A DNA stretch of 64,000 nt, taken from contig NZ_CP074102.1 of NCBI RefSeq assembly GCF_018310535.1, forward strand, positions 5,332,001-5,396,000, given 5' to 3'. The notes beneath the pieces were generated by a model. That model saw only the letters and a list, made by a program, of their open reading frames with translations, was not told where the DNA came from and searched no databases. Source of the stretch: Streptomyces mirabilis (lineage in GTDB: Bacteria > Actinomycetota > Actinomycetes > Streptomycetales > Streptomycetaceae). A program made the translations under genes and the position numbers. How positions within the stretch are numbered: the stretch's first letter is position 1; each line of letters opens with the position of its first letter. Shown here piece by piece: positions 27,368-36,594 of the stretch.

Positions 27368-27670
27368 TCAAGCCCGCCGGTCGGCCACGGCCCACGAGGC
27401 GAGGGCCACGGCACCGGCGACGCCGAACACGGAGGGCCAGGCGCCCACCTTCTTGGCCAGCGGGTGGGACCCGGCGAAGGCGGCGACGTACGCGACGGTC
27501 AGCGCCCCGGCGGCCTTCCCGCCGGCCTGCTGACGCCACTGCTGCGCGGCCGTGGCCCCGGCGGCCGCCAGCACCACCCCGCCGAGCTGCCGCTTCTTGG
27601 TCCACCGGGCCACGCCGTACCCGCCGATGAGCCCACCCGCGGCCACCGCCGCGGCCGGTACCTTCGCCAT
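27368..27670 (-). CDS. Small membrane protein of unknown function
   Basis: A 100-residue Ala/Gly-rich protein with about three hydrophobic segments (5-20, 30-44, 55-70) and a weaker fourth near the end. GGGAGG lies upstream of the ATG at 27670. I do not recognise a family. It stands alone between the tautomerase gene and the large glycosidase gene. Confidence 0.65.
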   Translation of the reverse strand: MAKVPAAAVAAGGLIGGYGVARWTKKRQLGGVVLAAAGATAAQQWRQQAGGKAAGALTVAYVAAFAGSHPLAKKVGAWPSVFGVAGAVALASWAVADRRA

Positions 27671-27757
27671 TGCTGCCTCCCGCTCCTGCCTGCGTCTGTC
27701 GAACAAACCGAGACTAACGCGCACGAACGGACACCCGACGACCGCCCTACCCGCGGC

Positions 27758-30700
27758 CTACCCCCGGGCGACCGTGCGGGGACTGTTGTAGGCGGACACG
27801 CTGAGCGCCGGACGGTTCGACGGCAGCGCGTGAGCCGGCCAGGACAGGGTGACCGTCCGCGACTCGCCGGGCAGCAGCCAGAGGTAGTTGTCGCTGTACA
27901 GCGTCGGCAGGACGCGGTCACCGCTGTGATCGTCCAGCAGCGACAGCCGGACCATCGGGGCGAGGGCCGATCCACGGTTCTTGACGACAGCGGTCAGTTC
28001 ACGCCGGGTACCGGAGCGCGACACACGGGTGATCGAGGCCGAGAGCCCGACCTTCGGGAGGTCGTTGAGTGCCTTCATCGCGGCTGGGGTCCGATGGCGC
28101 CAGTAGGTATTGGCCGAGAGCGTACGACCCGCGTGGTCCTCGAGGGTCAGACGCAGCAGATGCAGATCGGGCAGGTCGTCGCTCCAGTCCACGGCGAAGG
28201 CGCGGGTGGTGGCGGCCGACGCGACATCGACCACCGCCTTCCTGGTCCCGCCGACCTGGCGACCGGTGAGGTCGTGGATCCGGGCGGTGACGGTCGCGCC
28301 CTCGAGCGCGCGGCGCGTGTGGTTCACCACGAGGAGCTGCCATTTCAGCGGGTCGGCCTGGACGTGCAGGGGCTCGCAGGCGGTGCGGGCACCGTAGTAG
28401 GTGCCGTTGACGTCGAAGTCGTAGTCGTAGGTCTGCCAGACGGTGCTGTGCCAGGCGGGGTGGGACATCCACAGCATGAGGCCGCTGGCGTCGTCCCACA
28501 GGTGGGCGTTCCACGCCTCGAACATGCTGCGCGCGTTCTCGTAGTTGACGAACTGCGCCTTGCCGGCGAAGTCGTCGAGGTCCGTCGCGGTACCCAGGCG
28601 CGCCTCGATCGCCGCCCGGTACTGCTGCGGAGCCTGATTCCCGCGTTCGCTCCAGTCGTGGTAGTACCACGCTCCGCCTATCGGCCACTCCTTCTCGTCG
28701 CCCACCAGATTGCGCATGCTCTCGGCGTTGGAGACGACCGGCATGCCGATCTCGGTGTGGAATCCGAAGCTGTTGCTGCCGTAGGTCGACGGGTCGTAGT
28801 ACTTCCCGGGCTCCACCCAGTTGTAGGGGCCGCCGCCGGTGATGATGCCTCCGGCGGAGTTGTTCTGGTAGAGGATGCCGGGAGCCTGCTGCTCGACGGC
28901 GTCGCGCATGCCCTTGTCGATGGCGGCCGGCGGGTCGCCCTCGTTGGCGCCGCACCACACCACCACGCAGGGGTGGATGCGATAGCGCAGTACGGTGTCA
29001 CGCGCGATCGCGTTGAACGCGTCATGGTCCGGCGGGTCCATGGCCCAGGCATTGGGGAAGTCGTTCCACACCAGGATGCCGTGTTCGTCGCAACTGGCGT
29101 AGAACTCCTCCCGGTTGATGCTGCCGACCCAGTTGCGGATCATCGTGAAGTTCATGTCGCGGTGCATACGCACCGCCGCGTCCATCCGCTCGGCGGGCAT
29201 CCGCCGCAGGAGTTCGTCCCAGCCCCAGTTGCCGCCCCGGGCCAGCACCCGTACGCCGTTCACGCTGATCTTCAGCGGCACCGGGCTGTTGTCCACGGAC
29301 TTCACGTCCGTCCAGGTGTCACCGTCGGACGACACCTGGATGACGTACGTCTTCGGATAGGCCTGCTCCCACAGGATGGCCACCCGGTCGAAACTCTGGG
29401 CGGAGCCGAGGTCGACCTGGATCCACTGGTGGTCCTCGTACTGCGACGACCACCGGCTGTCGGGGTTGCCGTCGGTCGCGGCGGCGGCCGGATGGTCGGA
29501 CTCCTCGGTGGAGGCCGTGGCCGCCTTGTGCAGGGCCAGGTCGGTGCCCGGACGGGAACTGTCGATCACCGACAGGGACCAGAGGGAGTTTCCCCAACTG
29601 GTGTGGCGCACACCGCAGTTGATCCGCACGAAGCGCGCCGTGCGGGCGGTGAAGTCCTCCACCTGCAGGCTCGCCCGGTCGGTGTTGAACGGCAGCGGCA
29701 CGGCGGTGTTGTCCACGGACTTCACGTCCGTCCAGGTCGAGTCGTCCGTGGACACCTGGACCACGTACGTCCGGGCGTAGGCCTGCTCCCACACGAGGTC
29801 GACGCCGTCGAAGGACTGCGGGGAGCCCAGGTCCACGCGGATCCACTGGTCGTCCTGGTAGGCCGAGGACCAGCGGGTGCCGGGGTCACCGTCGGTGGCG
29901 TTGCCGGGGCCGTGGTCGTCGCCGTCCGTCGTGGAGGAGGTGGCGCTCGCGTGCAGGGCGAGGTCGGTGCCCGGCCTGGCGCTGTCGGTCACCGACAGGG
30001 TCCACAGGGAGTTGCCCCAGTCCGTGGCCCGGGTCAGGCACCTGACCCGCACATACCGGGCCTGCTGCCTTCCGACCTTCAGCGACTGGGTGCAGGCGTC
30101 GCCGGACGAGGTGAAGGGCAGCGGTATCTCGTACTCGTAGCCGAACTGGCGGATACCGAAGCGGGTGGTGCGCCGGTCGCTCTCCGTCCCGTCGACCGAG
30201 GCGGCCAGGGTGAGGTCGTGAAGGTCGGGGCTGCCGAGCCCGTTGGGCCACCACAGTGCGGGGTTGCGCAGCCGCAGCCGGCTGAAGGCGTCCGGAGCGA
30301 AGGTGACGTCGACGCTCCCGCCGGCCGGGACGGTGACGGCCTTGGAGACCCGTATGTCGCCGAAGAACGCGGAGACGGTCGTGGTGTGCTCGGCCGCATC
30401 GGCGTTACGGACCGGGACGGTGATGGTGAGTTCGGCGACCGAGGTGTCGGGCAGGTGCGGCAGAACCGTGTCCACCCGGGGGTCGCCGATGACCACGGCC
30501 CCCGTGGATCTCAGCCGGACATGGTTCCAGATCCCCGAGACCCGGTCCCGTACGGCGGGCATCCAGTCCCACCCCGAAGCGGCCAGATACGTGGGCGAGT
30601 TGAGGTTCATCTGACCCGCGCCCGCGTCCACCCAGGACTCCCCGGCGGGACCCTTGTCGCCCGGGCTGCCGGGGACGGGCATCGGCGTGATCTTCACGGC

Positions 30701-31864
30701 CAGCGCGTTCTGGCCCTTCGTCCCCGTCTCGGCGATCCACTCCGTCACGTCATGGGCCGAGCGGGCGAACGGGTAGGTGAGCCCTCCCACCCGGTGGCCG
30801 TTGAGCCAGATGTCGGCCTGATGGTTGATGCCGTCGAACTCCAGCCAGACCTTGCGGCCACGGCCGGTGCGCAGACCGGACGGCAGGTCGAAGTCACGCT
30901 TGTACCACCAGGAATGGCGGGAGAGCGCCTCAGGGATGTGCAGATTGTTCAGACCAGCCACCGGGTCCGGGAGCTTTCCCTGGTCGACGAGTGAGGCGAG
31001 GACCGTGCCGGGCACGGTGGCGGGCAGCCAGCCGCTGGTGTCGACGGTCGTCCTCGACAGGTCGGGGCCCTCGCCGTCGGCCCAGTCGTCCAGGGTCAGC
31101 CGCCAGCCGGACTCCAGCGGCACCGTGCCGTCCGCCGCGACGGCCAGCCGGGGAGCCTCGCCGTGATGGGTCCCCCAGTCGGTCCAGCCGGTGGCCGAGG
31201 GCCGCCGGCCACCGACGGTGCCGTACACCTCGAACCCGTTCAGGCCGAGCGGGTTGGGACTTGACCGCCGCTGCGCCGTCATCCGCACCCACCGTGCCGT
31301 CACGGACCGGGTCAGCGGAATGTCCACCACCCCACCCGTACCGGCGGTCGTGCGGTACACGCTCGTCCAGGAGGCGCCGTCCCTGGACGTCTCGACGACG
31401 AAGGCGAGCGCGTAACTGGACAGGATCTCCTTGCCGGTGGTGCCTTGGGCCGGGTTACCGGTGGTGGGGGGCGTGAAAACCGGATCGCTCGCGTCGGCCT
31501 CGAAGGTGAGCCGGACCCGCGTGACCTGGCAGTCGGCCTGCAGATCGACCGAGACCCACTGCGGATCGTCGCCCGCCGCCGCGCGCCATCCACTTCCCCG
31601 GACCCCGGGCGACGCGAGCCGGTCGACCACGAACTCGCCCGGAGTCGGCGCGTAGTCCGTCGAGGAGACCTCGACGGGGCGGTAGGCGGCGAGTTCACCG
31701 GAGGACGCCGCCGCGGTGAGCGCGTCACCGCGCCCGGCGGCCGTGCTCGTCGCCGGGAACAGAGCGTTCAGACCGAACCCGCCGAGAAGAGTCGAACCCG
31801 TAGTGACCACCGACCGCCGGGAAGGACCGGAAGGATCCCGCGGCGCATGTGACTGACCTGCCAT
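27758..31864 (-). CDS. Tat-exported GH2 glycosidase (exo-glucosaminidase/mannosidase-like) with three discoidin domains
   Basis: A 1368-residue secreted glycosidase. A twin-arginine signal (Arg16-Arg17 in PSRRSVV) precedes a discoidin/F5-8C domain (about 60-190). The GH2 sugar-binding, Ig-like and TIM-barrel domains resemble CsxA-type exo-beta-D-glucosaminidases. Acid/base Glu975 lies in VVWCGANEGD and nucleophile Glu1038 in GFHTEIGMP. Unusually, about 285 residues (roughly 582-865) holding two tandem, closely similar discoidin modules are inserted between FGIRQFGYEYE and ISVNGVRVLARGGNW, which are normally almost contiguous. Substrate is probably a glucosamine or mannose polymer fragment. 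Two LacI-type operator repeats lie upstream. ATG 31864 was chosen because it places the Tat motif correctly; 31879 is possible. Confidence 0.85.
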   Translation of the reverse strand: MAGQSHAPRDPSGPSRRSVVTTGSTLLGGFGLNALFPATSTAAGRGDALTAAASSGELAAYRPVEVSSTDYAPTPGEFVVDRLASPGVRGSGWRAAAGDDPQWVSVDLQADCQVTRVRLTFEADASDPVFTPPTTGNPAQGTTGKEILSSYALAFVVETSRDGASWTSVYRTTAGTGGVVDIPLTRSVTARWVRMTAQRRSSPNPLGLNGFEVYGTVGGRRPSATGWTDWGTHHGEAPRLAVAADGTVPLESGWRLTLDDWADGEGPDLSRTTVDTSGWLPATVPGTVLASLVDQGKLPDPVAGLNNLHIPEALSRHSWWYKRDFDLPSGLRTGRGRKVWLEFDGINHQADIWLNGHRVGGLTYPFARSAHDVTEWIAETGTKGQNALAVKITPMPVPGSPGDKGPAGESWVDAGAGQMNLNSPTYLAASGWDWMPAVRDRVSGIWNHVRLRSTGAVVIGDPRVDTVLPHLPDTSVAELTITVPVRNADAAEHTTTVSAFFGDIRVSKAVTVPAGGSVDVTFAPDAFSRLRLRNPALWWPNGLGSPDLHDLTLAASVDGTESDRRTTRFGIRQFGYEYEIPLPFTSSGDACTQSLKVGRQQARYVRVRCLTRATDWGNSLWTLSVTDSARPGTDLALHASATSSTTDGDDHGPGNATDGDPGTRWSSAYQDDQWIRVDLGSPQSFDGVDLVWEQAYARTYVVQVSTDDSTWTDVKSVDNTAVPLPFNTDRASLQVEDFTARTARFVRINCGVRHTSWGNSLWSLSVIDSSRPGTDLALHKAATASTEESDHPAAAATDGNPDSRWSSQYEDHQWIQVDLGSAQSFDRVAILWEQAYPKTYVIQVSSDGDTWTDVKSVDNSPVPLKISVNGVRVLARGGNWGWDELLRRMPAERMDAAVRMHRDMNFTMIRNWVGSINREEFYASCDEHGILVWNDFPNAWAMDPPDHDAFNAIARDTVLRYRIHPCVVVWCGANEGDPPAAIDKGMRDAVEQQAPGILYQNNSAGGIITGGGPYNWVEPGKYYDPSTYGSNSFGFHTEIGMPVVSNAESMRNLVGDEKEWPIGGAWYYHDWSERGNQAPQQYRAAIEARLGTATDLDDFAGKAQFVNYENARSMFEAWNAHLWDDASGLMLWMSHPAWHSTVWQTYDYDFDVNGTYYGARTACEPLHVQADPLKWQLLVVNHTRRALEGATVTARIHDLTGRQVGGTRKAVVDVASAATTRAFAVDWSDDLPDLHLLRLTLEDHAGRTLSANTYWRHRTPAAMKALNDLPKVGLSASITRVSRSGTRRELTAVVKNRGSALAPMVRLSLLDDHSGDRVLPTLYSDNYLWLLPGESRTVTLSWPAHALPSNRPALSVSAYNSPRTVARG
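29262..30130 (-). repeat. Intragenic duplication: tandem discoidin modules nested in the GH2 gene
   Basis: Two similar units of about 420 bp lie in tandem. The block TGTTGTCCACGGACTTCACG occurs at about 29285 and again at about 29705, and the encoded proteins share DLALH...ATDG..D.RWSS.Y.D.QWI.VDLGS.QSFD. This is a recent module duplication. Confidence 0.7.
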
Positions 31865-32328
31865 GAACGTGAGTCCCATCAGAAAACAGCGCGGCCGACG
31901 AACACGCGGTGGCGCCGGAGCCGTGGCATGACAACGTTGCCAGAAGTTGTGACAACGTTGCCAAAGGTGGCCGCGCGCCCAAGCTCCTGTCAAGACCTCG
32001 CACACGATCACGCGTTCTGACGGCACGATCACCGCGCTCAGCTCCCGGTCACCACACGTCGAGAAGCAAGTCGCCCCAGGGGCACGGGAGTCATGGAGCA
32101 AGTCGCAGAATTTCCGGCGTGCCGACCCAAGGCGCGGCCTCCACTGGAAGCTGCCCGCCGAACCAGGCCGGAGCGGGAGTAGCGCCGTGGGCGCTACGAG
32201 CAGAAGGCACGTTCTCGCCCTGGCTGCCAGTTGCTCTGTCGGGCTGGGGCCGCCGGCAGCCATTGCGCGAACAGTCCCTGGCCATGCATGATGCCCCGCG
32301 TTGTTCGTGTGGCAGGGGTGGAACAGCT
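31865..32328. other. Intergenic control region between the GH2 gene and the PH-like gene
   Basis: About 460 bp without a supported gene. Its left part carries two LacI-type dyads for the GH2 gene. The middle and right parts show no convincing coding bias, RNA gene or terminator that I can recognise. Confidence 0.5.
31929..31963. promoter_or_regulatory. Two LacI-family-type operators upstream of the GH2 gene
   Basis: TGACAACGTTGCCA occurs identically at 31929-31942 and 31950-31963, each centred on the AACGTT dyad typical of LacI-family sites. The centres are 21 bp apart, two helical turns. No LacI-type gene lies in the window. Confidence 0.7.
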
Positions 32329-33504
32329 GTGAACCAGAAAGCCCGCAATGGCGGAGCGGAATCGTCGGGAATGGTCGGCCGAGTCCGCTATCGGGCTTCG
32401 TGGCAGCAGTCCCTGCCACTGGGTCTGATCCTCGGCGCCGCCGTGCTGATGCAGTTGGCGAACCCCTTGCTGTGGGCGCACCAGCGGCCCGGGCTGCCCG
32501 GCCTGCCGTTCGAGTCGCGGGTCCTGCCCCTGGTGCTGCCGTTCTTCGTCATGCTCGAACTGTGGGTGCTGAGCCGCTACGTCGGGGTAACCCTGACCCC
32601 TGAGGCGGTCGTCGTCCACAACCTGCGCCGCCGGACCATCCCGTGGACCAACGTCGCCGAGGTCGCGATCGAGCCGTTCACCGGCGGACGGCGGGTGGTC
32701 CTCTACGAGACGGATGGACGCCGCACCCCGCTACGAATGCCCAGCTCCGGTTTCCTGTCCCGCGACCGGCGGTTCGACGACAAGGTCGCGACCATCCGAA
32801 GCTGGTGGCTTGCCAACGGCGGCGCGGCCCAAGTCGAAGACACAGCTGGTGAACTCGGCGCCTGGGGGCATACCTACGGCCGGCTGCCCGAGCGACTGGG
32901 CATGCGACCTGCGCCGAGCCGGTCGGTGCCCACGGTCCTGCTGCTCGGCTGGCTTGCGGCTGATGCGGTGATGGCGGGGTTCGCCGAGGGGCCCGGCGCT
33001 GATCACCCGACGCTCCTCGGCCGCACGCTCGGCGCACTCGTCGCGATCTCGCTGCTGCTGGGCGCGGGCTTCCTGAGCTTCGGTAGAGGCGTCATCCTCA
33101 CTGCCGACCACCTGGTCATACGAGGGCTGCGGCCCCGAACCGTTCCCTGGGACGAGATTCAAGGGATCGCCGTCGAGCGCCACCGCGGCGGGCGCAGGCT
33201 AGTCATCCTTGAAGCGAGCAGTCGCCGAACGCCATTGCCAGTACCGCGTGTCGGACGCGTGCTCTGGGACTCGGAGTTCGAAGCCAAGTTCCAAACGTTA
33301 CGTCACTGGTGGCGCACTCACGCGGAGATTGGCACGACCCCGACCGAAGCGGCACTCCAACCCTCGGACCAGCCACCGCTCCTTCCCTACCGCGGACCGC
33401 GTCTGTGGCAGAAGGGAGTGCTGGCCCTGGCCTGCATCGTCCTCGGCTACGAGATCCTTCTGTCAGTTCTAGTCGGAGCTCTGTTCCTCACCGCCGGTCA
33501 GTGA
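32329..33504 (+). CDS. Membrane protein with two PH-like repeats
   Basis: A 391-residue membrane protein built as a duplication. Each half has two hydrophobic helices followed by a PH-like (bPH/YdbS-type) beta domain: VTLTPEAVVVHNLRRRTIPWTNVAEVAIEPFTGGRRVVLYE and VILTADHLVIRGLRPRTVPWDEIQGIAVERHRGGRRLVILE. A fifth helix closes the C-terminus. The two halves end in matching RRTPLRMP and RRTPLPVP motifs. The GTG at 32329 has a weak AGGGGTGG ahead; ATG 32371 is an alternative. Function unknown; probably an inner-membrane scaffold or lipid-interacting protein. Confidence 0.75.
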   Translation: MNQKARNGGAESSGMVGRVRYRASWQQSLPLGLILGAAVLMQLANPLLWAHQRPGLPGLPFESRVLPLVLPFFVMLELWVLSRYVGVTLTPEAVVVHNLRRRTIPWTNVAEVAIEPFTGGRRVVLYETDGRRTPLRMPSSGFLSRDRRFDDKVATIRSWWLANGGAAQVEDTAGELGAWGHTYGRLPERLGMRPAPSRSVPTVLLLGWLAADAVMAGFAEGPGADHPTLLGRTLGALVAISLLLGAGFLSFGRGVILTADHLVIRGLRPRTVPWDEIQGIAVERHRGGRRLVILEASSRRTPLPVPRVGRVLWDSEFEAKFQTLRHWWRTHAEIGTTPTEAALQPSDQPPLLPYRGPRLWQKGVLALACIVLGYEILLSVLVGALFLTAGQ

Positions 33505-33515
33505 GAAAACCTCAC

Positions 33516-34871
33516 TCACTCCCGATAAACGGGCGGCGCATTCCTGTACGTATGCCCGGTGTGACTCGTCCAACTGGCAATCCCGGTATGCGGATCCCGC
33601 GTCACCCTCCACCCGGGATGGTGGGTCTTCAGCCGATGATGCCGCCGACATAACGGCTGAAGATTGTCGGGAACGGTCAACCCACCCGCCTCGGGACGCT
33701 CGTGATCGAACGGTTCGACGTGATCGACATCGCAGCGATGCGCAGGCATCCGACAACTGGGAAAGGCGCAGTACTGGTCGCGTGCAATGACCTGCCGCTC
33801 GGCATCGGCCGTGGGCCGATAGGTGGTCGGATCGACCTTCATGAGCAGCCCACTACCAGGATCAGTGATAAGCCTCCGCCAGATCGTCCCCGGAGCGAAG
33901 ACGATCTCACGCGCCTGCCCCGCGGTGATCGGCCCGTACCCTTTCAATTCGGCAGGCCCGTCCTCGGCCCCCACCAGAACATCAAGGGGCACAGTGACCT
34001 GCACGACGGCGGCAGCCCGCCCGCGCGCCGGAGTCGCGCAATCTCCCACCACACCATTCCGGTTGACCACAAGGTCGTACAACGCGTCGGCACGCTTCCG
34101 CGCCAGAGTTCGCCCGTCATTGTCGAACGTGGCCGCATGGGCATCGACGGCCTGCCCCATCTCGGCAGCCTGCTCAGCAGGCAGGACGGCGCCAAAGAGG
34201 GCCATCCCATCCTCTCGCGGATAGAGGACAGTCTCCCGATCCGCCTTGCGCCGTCGATGCCGCTCCTCAGCCCCGTCCGGATCGGCCTTATGAATCTGCC
34301 GACGCAATAAGGCCCGCGTCTGTCCGACGGCCAACTCCGGCATCTTCGCGACCACGACGGCCTCAACCTGCCCAGCCGTCTCTGGCTCGAGAACCGCACA
34401 CAATTCCGTGACGGCTTCGGCCTGCAGATAGGAGATCTCCCCACGCTTCAGCAATTCCAGAGTCGCCGGATACCGAGCGCACAGCTGTTGCGCCACCTGG
34501 AGCCGCCGCGAAGCGGTGCCGCCGGCCAGCCGCAAGGCACAAGCCACTTCATCGCTCGCGGCATCCCACTCCCGCAGCAGCCGAGCATCGAACGCCTCAC
34601 CGGCTGCGGCAGCATCGGCCCCAGAATCCGCGTAATCCCCAATGGCCGCCAACACCTCGACCTGCATCCCCTGCATCCAGGCAAGATGCCTCTCGAACAC
34701 AGCCAGGGCATCAATCCGTCCCCGCGCCGAAAGCCGCTCACCGGCCAACTCGACCAGCAACCCCAAGGTCTCCACCGAAGGCGCGCACGACCGCAATTCA
34801 GAGATCCACTCATCTGTCACCGCAGACGACACATCGACTTCGGACTCCACCGCAACAGCCACCGAGCTCAC
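33516..34871 (-). CDS. DUF222/HNH endonuclease (13E12-repeat family type)
   Basis: A 451-residue protein. The N-terminal 300 residues are the helical DUF222 domain found in 13E12-type proteins of actinobacteria. The C-terminus is an HNH nuclease: CAFPSCRMPAHRCDVDHVEPF, then NLQPLCRRHHRLKTHH, with paired cysteines and the catalytic His in VDHV. Such proteins are abundant, often mobile-element-linked, and of unclear function. Several unusual leucine and arginine codons suggest foreign origin relative to the core genes. ATG 34871 is the natural start. Confidence 0.85.
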   Translation of the reverse strand: MSSVAVAVESEVDVSSAVTDEWISELRSCAPSVETLGLLVELAGERLSARGRIDALAVFERHLAWMQGMQVEVLAAIGDYADSGADAAAAGEAFDARLLREWDAASDEVACALRLAGGTASRRLQVAQQLCARYPATLELLKRGEISYLQAEAVTELCAVLEPETAGQVEAVVVAKMPELAVGQTRALLRRQIHKADPDGAEERHRRRKADRETVLYPREDGMALFGAVLPAEQAAEMGQAVDAHAATFDNDGRTLARKRADALYDLVVNRNGVVGDCATPARGRAAAVVQVTVPLDVLVGAEDGPAELKGYGPITAGQAREIVFAPGTIWRRLITDPGSGLLMKVDPTTYRPTADAERQVIARDQYCAFPSCRMPAHRCDVDHVEPFDHERPEAGGLTVPDNLQPLCRRHHRLKTHHPGWRVTRDPHTGIASWTSHTGHTYRNAPPVYRE

Positions 34872-35494
34872 CCCCGTCCCCCATGAGAGCGCCGAACCTC
34901 ACCCACCCACCAACGGTCCGACCTCTCCATTATCGCTCACGGAGAGTGATATCCCCAGCTCGTTGCCGCATTTCATCCGTCAGAATGATCCACCCCGGAA
35001 CCGGGAACTCCGCCAGTCGCCAGCCCACGCAGCGCGCCATCGCGACCGGTGCCAGGCCGAGACGACCGGCGTCCTGGTCCACCCGGACCACCCCAGACAT
35101 GCTCTCGTCCCACCCACCATCCGGAAGCCGCCAAACTAACCCGGCGTGCGCGGAAGGCCATAGGCGTCCCCCAAGCCGCAAATTCTCGGCACCCGGCAAT
35201 GCGAAGAAACCCCACCCCCGCTTCTCCCGCCGCCCCCTTTCGGGCCGCCCGGCCAAGAGCACTCCGCGGTGGAGGGGTGAGGGTCAAGAGTGGAGCGAAG
35301 CGAAATCGGCGCAGCCGACGCCCGAAGGGCGCTCTTGACGCTCACCCCGGAACCGCCACACTCAGCAAAACCGGGCGGCCTTGGGTGCCTTGATGCCAAC
35401 GTGATGTGAGTCGGCGTTCTCGCCGCTTCTCCATGAAGAGTCGAGGCAGAAGGGCGTCCTGACCATGCGGTGCCTGCTCCTCTTCGGTCGGACC
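34872..35494. other. 623-bp gap with no supported gene
   Basis: No reading frame here has convincing codon bias plus a start and Shine-Dalgarno. A minus-strand frame at 34930-35262 reads WPSAHAGLVWRLPDGGWDES and could be a gene remnant, but I cannot identify it. The only clear structure is the long hairpin at 35274-35348. Confidence 0.5.
35274..35348. repeat. Long structured hairpin element
   Basis: GGGGTGAGGGTCAAGAG (35274-35290) pairs with CTCTTGACGCTCACCCC (35332-35348) with two central mismatches. Two small nested hairpins, TCGGC-GCA-GCCGA and GCCC-GAA-GGGC, fill the loop. It resembles dispersed hairpin elements seen between Streptomyces genes; a terminator role is possible. Confidence 0.5.
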
Positions 35495-36007
35495 TCAGAT
35501 TTTGGGTTCGACGGGGAAAGGCAGTTTGTCAGCCCAGCTGGCGAGAGCCGCGGTCGCGATTTCACGGGCTTCACCATCGGCAGCTGTTTCCGCGAGCAGG
35601 GTTCGTTCGGCGTTGGGAAGGGCGAGCTGGCGATAGAACTGAAGATCTTCGAACCCGTTCACGGCGACGTCGTGGCTGTTGGCGGCGTAAACGAGGCGGG
35701 GGATACGGGCCCAGTAGCAGGCGACCAGACACATGGGGCAGGGCTCGCTGCTGGCGTACATCACGGCGTCTTCCATGAGGTGGCGCCCGAGTTCTGCACC
35801 GGCGGCACGGAGAGCCATGACTTCGGCGTGGGCGGTGGGATCCCGGAGTTCGACGACCGAGCTGGTGCCCGTGGCGATGATTTTCCCGTCGATGACGACG
35901 AGGGCGCCGAAGGGGGTTTTGCCTTCGTCTTCGAGGGCGTGCCGGGAGAGCTCGATGGCTTGGGCCAGGAAGGCCTGGTCGTCTTGGCTCTGAGGTACGT
36001 AAGGCAC
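35495..36007 (-). CDS. Nucleoside/nucleobase deaminase (CMP/dCMP deaminase superfamily)
   Basis: A 170-residue zinc deaminase. His60-Ala-Glu62 in TAHAEVMAL supplies the zinc ligand and catalytic glutamate, and Cys90 and Cys93 in EPCPMC complete the site. The opening PFGALVVIDGKIIATG and the length are closest to guanine/cytosine deaminase-type members. The target base cannot be assigned. GTG 36007 has GGAG upstream. It is the last gene of a leftward set with an unknown protein (41-base gap) and a membrane protein, possibly a defence or conflict cassette (inference). Confidence 0.85.
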   Translation of the reverse strand: MPYVPQSQDDQAFLAQAIELSRHALEDEGKTPFGALVVIDGKIIATGTSSVVELRDPTAHAEVMALRAAGAELGRHLMEDAVMYASSEPCPMCLVACYWARIPRLVYAANSHDVAVNGFEDLQFYRQLALPNAERTLLAETAADGEAREIATAALASWADKLPFPVEPKI

Positions 36008-36048
36008 CTGATCTCCAATTGTGCGGTGGGCCGGTTGCGGGTGCGCGC

Positions 36049-36594
36049 TTACATGTAGATGGAGGGATCGGCGTCACCGAAGGGGCCGTCGAGGTCCATG
36101 TCGTAGCCGGTGAGGGGTGTAGTGGCACCGGTGGTTTCGACGGTGTGCAACACCAGTTCGGCTCGGTGTTGGTCGGTCCAGTCGCCGTTTTTCAGTAGTT
36201 CGACCATATCTGGGATGGGCGCGCGGGTCTGGTCTCCACGGAGGATCAGGCGATGGACGCGGGGTGCGGGCTGGCTGCCGGGACAGAGCAGGACGCTGGC
36301 GGCGGACAGGCGGTGGTGCCATTCGCCGAAGGCCCGATCGACGGCAGTCGATCGGTGGACGGTGGCCGGTGCGAGGGGGAGGTTGTGCAGGATGATTCGG
36401 GTGATGGTGAGTCGGTCGCCGCAGCGCAGCTGGGCGGTCATGAGTGCCTGGTCGACTTCGTTCCGGAAGGCCGTGAGGTCAGGGCGGAGCCAGGCTTGGT
36501 CGCACTGCACGATCACCGCGGCCGACACCTCTGAGGCCTCAAGATCGGCCAGGCGTTCGCGCCAGGTGGTCACATCTATGACGGAGTCGGTCAC
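36049..36594 (-). CDS. Unknown protein coupled to a membrane protein
   Basis: A 181-residue soluble protein I do not recognise. The N-terminal half is alpha/beta with a hydrophobic SAAVIVQCDQAW strand and a Trp-containing helix; the rest has HRLSAASVLLCPG and HRLILRGDQTRAP segments. There is no signal or membrane helix. The GTG start overlaps the stop of the upstream membrane-protein gene in a GTGA junction, so the two are translationally coupled and probably act together. Confidence 0.7.
   Translation of the reverse strand: MTDSVIDVTTWRERLADLEASEVSAAVIVQCDQAWLRPDLTAFRNEVDQALMTAQLRCGDRLTITRIILHNLPLAPATVHRSTAVDRAFGEWHHRLSAASVLLCPGSQPAPRVHRLILRGDQTRAPIPDMVELLKNGDWTDQHRAELVLHTVETTGATTPLTGYDMDLDGPFGDADPSIYM

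Noticed and set aside
27464..30994. An 1176-codon plus-strand frame opposite the GH2 gene
   Set aside because: The minus frame has the Tat signal, discoidin and GH2 catalytic motifs; the plus frame has none.
31880..32419. N-terminal extension of the GH2 protein back to 32419
   Set aside because: The extension is Arg/Pro-rich, reads through the LacI-type operator pair, and would bury the Tat signal in the protein interior.
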